From positions 1-9,436 of the forward strand of contig JAFWAM010000167.1 in assembly GCA_017507595.1 (NCBI GenBank): 9,436 nucleotides of DNA. The letters run 5' to 3'. The notes beneath the pieces were generated by a model. That model saw only the letters and a list, made by a program, of their open reading frames with translations, searched no databases and had not been told where the DNA came from. Position 1 is the first letter of the stretch, and the number at the start of each line of letters is the position of its first letter. Both the position numbers and the translations under genes were made by a program. This DNA comes from Clostridia bacterium (GTDB lineage: Bacteria > Bacillota_A > Clostridia > Christensenellales > Borkfalkiaceae). This document shows, piece by piece, positions 1 to 6,752 of this stretch.

Positions 1-138
1 AAAAGGAGTAGCGGCAAAATCGGTATAAAGGTCTTCAAGCTTGTCGTTAAGCTGGCTGTCGTTGTACTTGCCCTTGTTTTTGGTCAAAAAATCAACGACG
101 TAAGCCTTAAAAAGCTTGTCAATGTCAACAATCATCAT
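1..138 (-). CDS. Unidentified protein, 5' part only (runs off left edge)
   Basis: The reverse strand from 138 down to base 1 is open for 46 codons, beginning MMIVDIDKLFKAYVVDFL and ending in mid-gene at the window edge. The start at 138 is preferred over the next ATG at 135 because a GAGGA ribosome-binding site (complement of 151-155) lies 12 bases upstream. The start overlaps the last 14 bases of the TPR gene in another frame, so translation is probably coupled and the gene belongs to the same operon. The visible part is charged and probably helical, with no signal peptide or membrane segment. I do not recognise the family and give it no function. That it is real is supported by the ribosome-binding site, the coupled overlap and the unbroken frame. 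Confidence 0.72.
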   Translation of the reverse strand, partial: MMIVDIDKLFKAYVVDFLTKNKGKYNDSQLNDKLEDLYTDFAATPF

Positions 139-1801
139 CTTTATTGATTATCCTCAAAACTGAATTAATTTTCTTTTTGTCCGTTTGCATCAGGCCCGCA
201 AGCAGATCTTTATCGCCCGAAAGGGGGTATTTACCTAAGACGATAAGGGCTGCAGCAAGAGCGTCTACGTCGTTTAATCGACCTATAGCCCCGTTTTTGC
301 ATAATTTTTCCTTAACGGACACGGCCGCTTGGTGAAGGGGCTTGCGACTGGAATTTGATACCTGGCAAAGTTTGCTGAAAGCCTTAGCGTAGGCCCGCTT
401 GACTATCCCCTCTTTTCTGTTCAAGGCAACGCCTTCAGGGGGGATAAGAAGCACCTTTTGATACATTCCGCTGAAAACAACGCCTACCTTGCCGTCGTAG
501 CCTGCTAAAATAAGTGCTGTGATTATCCTGCTTTTGACCTCGTCAGATATATCGGGGTAAAGCAAAATATCGGTAAAATATTTTTTAATTTTTACTATTT
601 TTGTGCGGATAAGAGCCTCAGGCATTTCCTTTTGCATTGCGTTTGGAAACGAGTAAATAAGATCGCAAAGCTTTAATGCCTCGTCTGCATTTTTACCGTT
701 GACCGTTGTCACACCGGTAGTGATTGCGGTGATGCGCTTTCCCCAATCGTCCAAAACTGCAGGTGGAAAGATCATTTCCGTTGACAGTCTTGGTCTTTGA
801 TCCTCGGAAAGGGTTTCCCTTGCGAGCTTTTGGTAAAACTCTGCAACAGGGTTGCCGGTCATGGCGTAAATCTTGAAAAAAGCCTTTTCGGCCTCCTCAA
901 GCTTGCCGAGGTTGTACTTTATCACGCCGTTAAGATAAATGCCGCTGACCGCCCAGGGGTCGCTGATAAGGGCTGAAGTAATCAGCTTTTCAGCCGCGGC
1001 GTCATCACCCATCTTTACGTAGGCAACGGCCAGCTTATAACATTCGCCAAAGTCGTCGAACTTAAAATTGGAAAGCCTTGGCACGTAATTTAAAAAATCT
1101 TCACGACGGCCTTCGTCGGCAAAGTAGCAAACCAGATTGATAAGCGGAAGCTTATCATTTGGGTAACTGTCGGTAAGGTCTTTCAAAATATCCTCGCCCT
1201 CTTGCTTTTTGCCGTGAATAAGCATAGCGGCCACCATCCTGAGCCGCGCACCGATATAATTTTCGTCGTCTGCTTTTACCCTTTGCAAAAGATCAACCGC
1301 GGCTTCACCGTCGGCCTCGAAAAGATACTTTTCGGCACGGTCGATCAAGACCTCTGAGGGGATTTTATCCTCCGGATGGCAAACGTGAAACGAGGGCTTT
1401 TCGGCTTCGGTAATAAGCTCCAGACAGTCAAGCATTTCGTCTGTGTAGTCGTAAACGGAGTCAGGCTCCTTATCAAGCTGTTTTTCGTAATAATACCCTG
1501 CCAGGCGGATATAGTCAGTAAGATAATAGCACGTGCCAAGACCGTGGTATGCGAGAGCCTTGTCACGGGCGGGACAGGCGTTTAAAAATTTGAACCAATA
1601 CTCGGAGGCGTAATGGATCATATCTATGTCCATATAAATACGCGCCATCTCGCTGTAAGCCTCAACGGGAAAATTGCCCTCGCTGATGATTGCCTTAAGC
1701 ACCAGGAGAGCCCCTATATAATCGCCGTCCTCACGGCGGGCTTTAGCAAGGGCCATACGCCTTTCGAAATTGTTTTCAAATTTTAAAACGTTGGATTTCA
1801 T
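125..1801 (-). CDS. TPR-repeat protein with C-terminal domain of unknown function (558 aa)
   Basis: The first 330 or so residues form successive helix pairs with TPR-like spacing, at roughly 12-43, 46-77, 81-113, 150-180, 184-214, 217-246, 251-282 and 285-317. Typical pieces are GDYIGALLVLKAII, LAYHGLGTCYYLTDY and YNLGKLEEAEKAFFKIY. TPR arrays are protein-interaction scaffolds. Residues 330-558 are not obviously TPR and I do not recognise them; they contain a hydrophobic stretch near YDGKVGVVFSGMYQKVLLIPP followed by basic helices. There is no signal peptide or membrane helix, so the protein should be cytoplasmic. The ATG at 1801 overlaps the hslO stop in an ATGA arrangement, which supports this start and translational coupling. 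The gene follows a methyltransferase and Hsp33 in one tight unit and overlaps the next gene. A link to Hsp33 in stress protection is only inferred from this arrangement. Confidence 0.85.
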   Translation of the reverse strand: MKSNVLKFENNFERRMALAKARREDGDYIGALLVLKAIISEGNFPVEAYSEMARIYMDIDMIHYASEYWFKFLNACPARDKALAYHGLGTCYYLTDYIRLAGYYYEKQLDKEPDSVYDYTDEMLDCLELITEAEKPSFHVCHPEDKIPSEVLIDRAEKYLFEADGEAAVDLLQRVKADDENYIGARLRMVAAMLIHGKKQEGEDILKDLTDSYPNDKLPLINLVCYFADEGRREDFLNYVPRLSNFKFDDFGECYKLAVAYVKMGDDAAAEKLITSALISDPWAVSGIYLNGVIKYNLGKLEEAEKAFFKIYAMTGNPVAEFYQKLARETLSEDQRPRLSTEMIFPPAVLDDWGKRITAITTGVTTVNGKNADEALKLCDLIYSFPNAMQKEMPEALIRTKIVKIKKYFTDILLYPDISDEVKSRIITALILAGYDGKVGVVFSGMYQKVLLIPPEGVALNRKEGIVKRAYAKAFSKLCQVSNSSRKPLHQAAVSVKEKLCKNGAIGRLNDVDALAAALIVLGKYPLSGDKDLLAGLMQTDKKKINSVLRIINKDDDC

Positions 1802-2655
1802 TTGCCTAATAAACGGTCTACGTCTTCCTTATAGTATGTGTATCTTTCGGGACAAAAATGGCAGACGACCTCAATTTTTCCTTCGCTGTCGATGGTATCG
1901 TAAAGCTGCTTTTCACCAAGGGTTATCAGGATGCGATCGACGTAATCTTTTGAACACGTACATTGATATTTGGGGTCATATTCAAATAAAAGGATACCTT
2001 CAAAATACTTGTCAACGATGCCGTCAATGCCCAACTCCTCAATCAAGGTGCTGATGGAGGTGAAGTTTGACAAAAGCTCTTCAGCCTTGGTGATGCTTTC
2101 GTCGCTGGCACCCGGCATTGCCTGGATAACGACGCCGCCTGCGCCCACGCAAGTGCAATCCTTGCCGATCTTCACACCAAGGGCAATACCCGTGGGCTGC
2201 TGCTCGCTGTAAGTATAGTAAGCGGCAAAGTCCTCGGCAATTTCGCCACTGACGATGTGACAGCTTCCGGTATAAGGCTCTTTAAGGCCAAGATTTTTTA
2301 CGACAGTGATCCTTCCCCTTCCGACACAGGCAGAAACATCAAGCTTGCCGTTGGGCTTTAAGGGAAGATCAACGGTTGGATTGTCAATATAACCACGCAT
2401 ATGAAGCTGAGAGTTACCGCAAACGACGATCTGTCCGCCGGGACCGTCGCCGTTGATGGTTATTGAAAGGTTGTCATCCTTGTTTTTAAGACCGGTAGCC
2501 ATAAAGGTTGCGGCCGTCATGGTCCTGCCAAGGGCAGCAGCTGCAACCGGTGATAGACCGTGGATCCTGATTGCTTCGTTGACCATATCGGTCGTTTGTA
2601 AAATTGAAACGGAAATTTCACCGTTAAACATCAACGCCTTATAAACTTTATCCAT
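1798..2655 (-). CDS. hslO: Hsp33 redox-regulated molecular chaperone
   Basis: Hsp33 is a cytoplasmic holdase. It is inactive when reduced with zinc bound to four C-terminal cysteines; oxidants such as peroxide or hypochlorite release the zinc, form disulfides and activate it. The 285-residue product has the usual family length. The zinc switch is visible as a CxC pair (C232, C234, in YQCTCSKD) and a CxxC pair (C265, C268, in CHFCPERY), about 30 residues apart as expected. The N-terminal domain shows family landmarks such as AAALGRTMTAATFMA (about 39-53) and the NGDGPGGQIVV segment (about 68-78). Two additional cysteines occur close together at KDCTCVGAGG, outside the switch. The gene starts 2 bases after the methyltransferase stop, behind a weak GAGAAG site, and ends in a 4-base overlap with the TPR gene. 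The four-cysteine arrangement makes the call secure. Confidence 0.97.
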   Translation of the reverse strand: MDKVYKALMFNGEISVSILQTTDMVNEAIRIHGLSPVAAAALGRTMTAATFMATGLKNKDDNLSITINGDGPGGQIVVCGNSQLHMRGYIDNPTVDLPLKPNGKLDVSACVGRGRITVVKNLGLKEPYTGSCHIVSGEIAEDFAAYYTYSEQQPTGIALGVKIGKDCTCVGAGGVVIQAMPGASDESITKAEELLSNFTSISTLIEELGIDGIVDKYFEGILLFEYDPKYQCTCSKDYVDRILITLGEKQLYDTIDSEGKIEVVCHFCPERYTYYKEDVDRLLGK

Positions 2656-2657
2656 AA

Positions 2658-3389
2658 TTATCTTCTCGCTGTAATTTGTATTCTTAACGCGGTGTCGGTA
2701 ACGTCCCCACCAAGGTGGTTTTGGGCGTTAATCGAGCTATAGCCGCACTTTTTTAAAATTTCGATCACGTCGGAAAGGTCGTGAACGTATTGGACGTGGG
2801 ATTCTTCACGCTTTAGGTATTTGTCGCCGTCTTTAATAAAAACTGACAGATCCATATGGACGCAGTCTTCCTTTAAAGAGTTAAACCAAAGATAAGAGCA
2901 TTCCTCACTGTCCTCGCCAAACATGTTGTTGCCGATGACATTTTCAAGCTTGTACCTTGTGGAAAAATCAAAGAACAATAAGCCGTCTTTACTGAGGCAC
3001 TTGTAAATGCTTTTAAAGGTCTTTTCCAAGCGGTCCTTTGTAAGATAGTTGACGCCGTCGTTTATGATGGTGACAAAGTCAACCCTTTGAAAGACCTTGA
3101 GGGCCGACATATCCTGCCGCATATATGGAACGTTTAAGCCTTCCTTTATGGTCAAGGCTTGAGCCTCTGCAAGCATTTCCTCAGATAGATCAACGCCGGT
3201 AACCTGATACCCTGCCCGCTTGATTGCACGGGTGAAATATCCGCTTCCGCAGGCCAAATCTAAGCCTATACGCCCGTTAACGTTATTTTTAAGGGTTTTG
3301 ACAACGTAGTCAGCCCATGCTTCATAGTCTTTGTCGGTTATCAAAAACTCATAGACCTTGGCAAGGGCGGAATAAGCCTCGTTTTTCAT
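2658..3389 (-). CDS. Class I SAM-dependent methyltransferase (243 aa), substrate unknown
   Basis: This is a Rossmann-fold methyltransferase. Motif I is IGLDLACGSGYF (41-52), the acidic end of beta strand 2 is GVDLSEEML (D67), a QDM segment at 92-94 fits the adenine-side loop, DFVTIINDGVNYL (104-116) matches the post-II region, and DGLLFFDF (135-142) fits motif III. The fold and SAM binding are clear. The acceptor cannot be told: the domain is of the small-molecule kind seen in many Clostridia, and no tRNA, rRNA or protein-specific module is visible. The ATG at 3389 has a good AGGTG site 5-6 bases upstream. The gene is first in a tight run with hslO and the TPR gene. A hairpin sits just upstream of its ribosome-binding site, so expression may depend on readthrough from the membrane-protein gene. 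Confidence 0.9.
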   Translation of the reverse strand: MKNEAYSALAKVYEFLITDKDYEAWADYVVKTLKNNVNGRIGLDLACGSGYFTRAIKRAGYQVTGVDLSEEMLAEAQALTIKEGLNVPYMRQDMSALKVFQRVDFVTIINDGVNYLTKDRLEKTFKSIYKCLSKDGLLFFDFSTRYKLENVIGNNMFGEDSEECSYLWFNSLKEDCVHMDLSVFIKDGDKYLKREESHVQYVHDLSDVIEILKKCGYSSINAQNHLGGDVTDTALRIQITARR

Positions 3390-3400
3390 TTTACACCTAT

Positions 3401-3427
3401 AAAAGATGCCTCATTGACATGAGGCAT
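3401..3427 (-). terminator. Terminator-like hairpin between the membrane protein and methyltransferase genes
   Basis: A perfect 9-base-pair inverted repeat, ATGCCTCAT (3406-3414) and ATGAGGCAT (3419-3427), encloses a TGAC loop. On the minus strand the stem is followed by CTTTT, a short T tract, so it could terminate transcription of the membrane-protein gene that stops at 3434. The T tract is weak, and the methyltransferase ribosome-binding site begins immediately after it, so it may instead be a partial terminator, attenuator or RNA-processing site. Confidence 0.7.
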
Positions 3428-3433
3428 TTGATT

Positions 3434-4582
3434 TTAAAATTGATTTTTGGAGTCGTTTACCGACTGAATGTCCCCTCTTGTAAAGGCACCGCCGAGATTG
3501 GGCATTGAAACGTCATAGTCGGTAACGGGCTTAACTAAAACGACCTTAGCAGGCTGCTGCTCGCCGACCTCGGAAAAGCCTTGGTCCTTGCCGCTTGAAG
3601 ACGCCCCCCTTGCCCTGTCTTCGTGCGCTTTAATTTCCGCATCGGTTGCCTCGTGTGCGGCAACTGCGCCGTTTAAGAACTTATCGTAGATCCAATGACT
3701 GTAAACCGTCCATACGATAAGCGCAAAGGAAACGCCCAGCATCAATATTACCATAACGCCGAGGGTCATAGTGCTCTTACCCAAAAGAAGGATGAAGGGA
3801 AGAAGAGCGATCGCACCGTAGAAAGCGTTAACCGGGGATAAAACGCCACCGATGATGATGGAGTTTTTGAAAAGTGAGAAAAACTTGCCGTCGTAAGTAA
3901 CGATCATTGACGCCATAGTCATAAAATGAATAGTGGCAAAGGCAATGAGAACGTAAAGGGCTATCTTTGAAACGGTAAAATACCACGTACCGCCGTTGAG
4001 TGCAACGTGAAGATCAACAAAGGATATCACAATGGCCGAGACCGCAAGCACTACCGAATAAATAAGGGTTGCAAAAAGCATCTGCAAGAAATTTTTCTTT
4101 ATGCCCCTTAAAAAGGTTTTGAAAACAGGTACGTTTTCGCCCCAGGCAAGGTTACGCGCGACGTACAGTCCGCCCGCAAGACCAACTGAAAGCCAGATAC
4201 CCATAAGGGGCACTAAAACGAAAAAGTTGAAGTTTGCGGTGTAAAGAATACTTTCTTCACGGCCGATCATATCCACGACCGGGAAATACCCTACGCCCAT
4301 ATTTGACATAAAGGGAGCAAGGGCTGCGTCCGTCAATATCTTGTCGAAGCGGAGATAGCCAAAATATATGATGGGAGCAATAAATAAAAGCATAATAAAG
4401 TTGAGCCCCATGGTTTTTGCGAAATCGCCCATTAAAAGCTCAAAGGCCTGTTTCCATCTGCCCCCCTGGTTTTCCGGCCTGAAATACCCGTCAATACCGG
4501 AGGTATCAGTAAGCCCACGGTAGGCTTTGATAAAGCCTTCCTTTTTGGGTTTTTGATCTTTCTTGTTAGTTGTTTTTGCCAT
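3434..4582 (-). CDS. Multi-pass membrane protein, possibly YesL/DUF624-like (382 aa)
   Basis: The protein begins with a basic, soluble N-terminus (MAKTTNKKDQKPKKEGF), then has about six hydrophobic spans at roughly 59-78, 119-141, 167-188, 204-228, 252-268 and 272-295, and ends in a polar cytoplasm-like tail of about 80 residues (roughly 300-382). The segment VPVFKTFLRGIKKNFLQMLF (151-170), an FxxFxRGxKxNF pattern ahead of a membrane helix, resembles the YesL/DUF624 group, whose role is unknown and which is often near carbohydrate genes; this assignment is tentative. No sugar genes are seen here. The ATG at 4582 has an AAGG site 9 bases upstream and lies behind a predicted promoter and a leader hairpin. 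It may be monocistronic, or lead the downstream minus-strand genes by readthrough. Confidence 0.85.
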   Translation of the reverse strand: MAKTTNKKDQKPKKEGFIKAYRGLTDTSGIDGYFRPENQGGRWKQAFELLMGDFAKTMGLNFIMLLFIAPIIYFGYLRFDKILTDAALAPFMSNMGVGYFPVVDMIGREESILYTANFNFFVLVPLMGIWLSVGLAGGLYVARNLAWGENVPVFKTFLRGIKKNFLQMLFATLIYSVVLAVSAIVISFVDLHVALNGGTWYFTVSKIALYVLIAFATIHFMTMASMIVTYDGKFFSLFKNSIIIGGVLSPVNAFYGAIALLPFILLLGKSTMTLGVMVILMLGVSFALIVWTVYSHWIYDKFLNGAVAAHEATDAEIKAHEDRARGASSSGKDQGFSEVGEQQPAKVVLVKPVTDYDVSMPNLGGAFTRGDIQSVNDSKNQF

Positions 4583-4596
4583 AAATGCTTACCTTG

Positions 4597-4616
4597 AAGC
4601 CACCGTTTGGCGGCTT
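4597..4616 (-). promoter_or_regulatory. Leader hairpin upstream of the membrane protein gene
   Basis: On the minus strand AAGCCGCC, AAAC loop, GGTGGCTT forms an 8-pair stem that includes one G-U pair. On the plus strand the same position is an A-C mismatch, so the structure is best formed in minus-strand RNA, which is the 5' leader of the membrane-protein mRNA. It ends one base before the AAGG ribosome-binding site and could affect translation or mRNA stability. No T tract follows it on that strand. Confidence 0.5.
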
Positions 4617-4638
4617 TAATTATATATATTACTTATTA

Positions 4639-4667
4639 ATAATACATTAAATGTTCAACTTTTACAA
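4639..4667 (-). promoter_or_regulatory. Predicted sigma-A-type promoter for the membrane protein gene
   Basis: On the minus strand TTGTAA (4667-4662, 4 of 6 to TTGACA) and TATTAT (4644-4639, 5 of 6 to TATAAT) are separated by 17 bases. Transcription would begin near 4632, giving a leader of about 50 bases that contains the hairpin. The region is very AT-rich, so chance matches are possible. Confidence 0.5.
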
Positions 4668-4673
4668 ACGAAA

Positions 4674-4702
4674 TTGAGGGTTATAAGGAAAAAATTTAAT
4701 AT
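4674..4702 (+). promoter_or_regulatory. Predicted promoter for the asd-dapB operon
   Basis: TTGAGG (4674-4679) and TAATAT (4697-4702) are 17 bases apart, each matching 4 of 6 consensus positions. An alternative pair, TTTACA (4661-4666) and TATAAG (4682-4687), matches better base by base (5 of 6 each) but has a short 15-base spacer. Either would produce a leader of roughly 55-75 bases before the TTG start of asd. The site is back to back with the minus-strand promoter. Confidence 0.4.
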
Positions 4703-4751
4703 TATTTAATTTTATGGCCCTTTTTGAACGTTTGATTTTGCCGTTTTTTAT

Positions 4752-4756
4752 GGAGG
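4752..4756 (+). promoter_or_regulatory. Ribosome-binding site that fixes the asd start at TTG 4765
   Basis: GGAGG lies 8 bases before a TTG codon at 4765. Upstream in-frame ATG codons at 4714 and 4750 have no suitable site: the nearest AAGGA before 4714 is over 20 bases away, and the ATG at 4750 overlaps GGAGG itself. Starting at 4765 also gives MKIAIVGATGLVG, the usual start of this family. Confidence 0.85.
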
Positions 4757-4764
4757 ACAGTTTT

Positions 4765-5841
4765 TTGAAGATCGCAATCGTTGGTGCGACCGGGCTTGTG
4801 GGAAGCACACTTATACAAATCATAAATGAAAGGAAACTTGTTTTTGACAACCTTTGTCACGGCAAAAAAGACGGGGACGGCTTTGACGAATATTTTTTGT
4901 TTGGCGGTAAAAACAGCCGCGGAAGGGTCGTTACCATACTGTCGAAAAGCTATACCGTTGAAGAGCTTAATAAGGAAAATATCCGAAATTTGGGATGTCG
5001 TATTGCGTTTTTTATGACCAAAAGCCAAGTAAGCAAGGATTTTGCGGAAGAATTTATTAAGGCGGGCTGTACGGTGATTGATAACTCCTCTGCCTTCAGA
5101 ACGCTAAAAGACGTACCCCTTGTCGTTCCGTCGGTTAACGGAAGCTTGCTTACAAAAAAAGCCAATTTAATAGCCAATCCCAATTGCACCACCATACCCC
5201 TTGTCGAGGTCTTATCTGCCTTAAGCACCGTCGGTAAAATCAAACGGGTCTGCGTGGCAACCTATCAAGCCGTTTCGGGGGCGGGATACGGAGGAATCCT
5301 TGAGCTTGAACAAAGAGCCGACTCACCTTGCAAAATAATGCCGACAAGGATCTTTTCCAACTGTATCCCCCAGATCGATCGGATAACAAAAAGCGGTTAT
5401 ACGGCGGAAGAAAACAAGATAATACGTGAAACGCGGAAAATACTTAAAAACAGGGCCTTGAAAATAACGGCAACGGCGGTGCGGGTGCCGGTAATAAACT
5501 GCCACGCCGAAAGTGTTTGTTTAGAGTTTTACGATAAAATTACCCTATCCGACGTCAGACGTGCTCTCAAAAAAAGCCGGCAAATAAAAGATTATCCCTG
5601 CGGCGATCAGATCTACCCCACCGCAATAAGCGCCGACGGAAACGATCTCGTACACGTGGGACGGGTAAGGCGCGACTTTTCGGTAAAGCACGGGATAAGC
5701 CTCTGGATCGTATCGGACAACTTGAGGGTCGGTGCCGCCGCAAACGCCGTCGATATTTGTCTTCACCTTTTGAAAAGCAGGGATGATTTTCGTCAAAATA
5801 CCCGTTTAACCGACATATATCCCCACTTTTCTTATCATTAG
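4765..5841 (+). CDS. asd: Aspartate-semialdehyde dehydrogenase
   Basis: Asd reduces L-aspartyl-4-phosphate to aspartate 4-semialdehyde, the branch point to lysine/diaminopimelate and to threonine and methionine. From the TTG start the product is 358 residues. Visible landmarks: the Rossmann loop GATGLVG (7-13), DNSSAFR (106-112), the catalytic cysteine in NPNCTTI (C141), TYQAVSGAG, GYTAEENK, the substrate pair R240 and H247 in RVPVINCHAE, VGRVRRD, and SDNLRVGAAANAVDI near the end. Two coenzyme-side motifs are unusual: the common SxRSAG loop reads GGKNSRG (47-53) after an extra Gly/Asp-rich stretch, and the FSAGGxxS segment reads FFMTKSQVS. About 20 residues extend beyond the last conserved segment. 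dapB follows 30 bases later in the same operon. Upstream ATG codons at 4714 and 4750 are not favoured as starts. Confidence 0.95.
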   Translation: MKIAIVGATGLVGSTLIQIINERKLVFDNLCHGKKDGDGFDEYFLFGGKNSRGRVVTILSKSYTVEELNKENIRNLGCRIAFFMTKSQVSKDFAEEFIKAGCTVIDNSSAFRTLKDVPLVVPSVNGSLLTKKANLIANPNCTTIPLVEVLSALSTVGKIKRVCVATYQAVSGAGYGGILELEQRADSPCKIMPTRIFSNCIPQIDRITKSGYTAEENKIIRETRKILKNRALKITATAVRVPVINCHAESVCLEFYDKITLSDVRRALKKSRQIKDYPCGDQIYPTAISADGNDLVHVGRVRRDFSVKHGISLWIVSDNLRVGAAANAVDICLHLLKSRDDFRQNTRLTDIYPHFSYH

Positions 5842-5871
5842 ACTTAATAGTTATATCTTAAGGAGATTGTT

Positions 5872-6615
5872 ATGTTAAACGTTTTAATATGCGGTATTAA
5901 CGGCAAAATGGGCGAAGCCGTTTACAATAGCTGTAAGGCCCAAGGCATCAACGTGGTTTGCGGTATTGATAAATATCTGAAGCTGGGATATGACTGTCCC
6001 TGCTATAAGTCCTTTGACGAGGTAAAAGAGGACGTTGATACGGTAATTGATTTCTCACATCCTTCCGCCTTGCCCAAGATAATAGATTTTGCCTGTGCAA
6101 GCGGCGCAAAGATCGTGTCGGGTACAACTGGATACGGCCAAAAGGAAATGGAGCTTATCAGAAAGTTCAGCCGGAAGATCGGCTTTTTTTACAGTGAAAA
6201 TATGTCGGTAGGGCTGCACGCCTTTATTGAAGGCTGCGTTGATACGTTTAAGTGTCTTAAGGCCCCGCAGATCGACATCATTGAAAAGCATCACTTTTCC
6301 AAGGCTGACGTACCAAGCGGAACGGCGCTTTTGATCGGCAGGGCTTTGACCGGAGCCGCTAAAGAGAAATACAAACTTGTTACCTTTAACGGCAAACGGC
6401 TATCAAAAAATGATATTGTTATCCACAGCCTAAGATCAGGCAGCGCCGTTGGCGAGCACACCGTGATCTTCAGCCTTGACGGTGATGCGATCACCATGAC
6501 GCACCGTGCGGAAAGCAGAAGTATATTTTCGGACGGAGCAATTGAAGCGGCAAGGTTTATCTTAAGCAAAAATCATGGATTATTTTCCTTTAAAGACATG
6601 CTTTTATCAAGATAA
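5872..6615 (+). CDS. dapB: 4-hydroxy-tetrahydrodipicolinate reductase
   Basis: DapB reduces the product of DapA to tetrahydrodipicolinate with NAD(P)H, on the way to diaminopimelate for peptidoglycan and lysine. The 247-residue length is normal. The N-terminal nucleotide loop is GINGKMG (8-14), followed by VIDFSHP (58-64), SGTTGY (83-88), and NMSVG (110-114). The catalytic segment is EKHHFSKADVPSGTA with H140, H141 and K144. The usual DAPSGT reads DVPSGT, a mild change. The C-terminus has the expected MTHRAESRSIFSDGAIEAA. An AAGGAG site precedes the ATG. The gene lies 30 bases after asd and ends in a strong terminator, so the two form a short operon. dapA, often between or beside these genes in other bacteria, is absent here. 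Confidence 0.97.
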   Translation: MLNVLICGINGKMGEAVYNSCKAQGINVVCGIDKYLKLGYDCPCYKSFDEVKEDVDTVIDFSHPSALPKIIDFACASGAKIVSGTTGYGQKEMELIRKFSRKIGFFYSENMSVGLHAFIEGCVDTFKCLKAPQIDIIEKHHFSKADVPSGTALLIGRALTGAAKEKYKLVTFNGKRLSKNDIVIHSLRSGSAVGEHTVIFSLDGDAITMTHRAESRSIFSDGAIEAARFILSKNHGLFSFKDMLLSR

Positions 6616-6625
6616 AACGGTAATT

Positions 6626-6649
6626 AATCGGCTTATAGGCCGATTTTTT
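6626..6649 (+). terminator. Intrinsic terminator of the asd-dapB operon
   Basis: AATCGGC (6626-6632), loop TTATAG, GCCGATT (6639-6645) forms a 7-pair stem that runs into six consecutive T residues (6644-6649). It starts 10 bases after the dapB stop codon. Confidence 0.9.
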
Positions 6650-6696
6650 GCATTTTTAAGGATAAATGACAAATTTATATTAAAAGGCTTTTTAAC

Positions 6697-6725
6697 TTTA
6701 CTTTTGGTCGGTGCTTTGCTATAAT
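6697..6725 (+). promoter_or_regulatory. Extended -10 promoter of the exonuclease gene
   Basis: A perfect TATAAT (6720-6725) is preceded by TGC, making an extended -10 element. TTTACT (6697-6702, 4 of 6) lies at 17-base spacing. Transcription would start near 6732, leaving about 20 bases before the ATG at 6753, with an AGGA ribosome-binding site in between. It is the clearest promoter in the window. Confidence 0.75.
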
Positions 6726-6752
6726 ATTATCATAAAATAATAGGATAGTTTT

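Noticed and set aside
4597..4616. The 4597-4616 hairpin as a plus-strand terminator
   Set aside because: On the plus strand the stem has an A-C mismatch and is followed by TTTAATTATAT rather than a clean T tract, and no plus-strand gene precedes it. A minus-strand leader structure fits better.
4583..4764. Possible lysine riboswitch or T-box leader upstream of asd
   Set aside because: The leader after the likely promoter is only about 55-75 bases, and I see neither the multi-helix lysine riboswitch core nor a T-box sequence with a terminator. The only clear hairpin belongs to the opposite strand's leader.
4662..5028. Open frames on the minus strand opposite the start of asd
   Set aside because: They overlap a well-supported asd gene, show no recognisable domain, and are best explained as shadows of its coding sequence.
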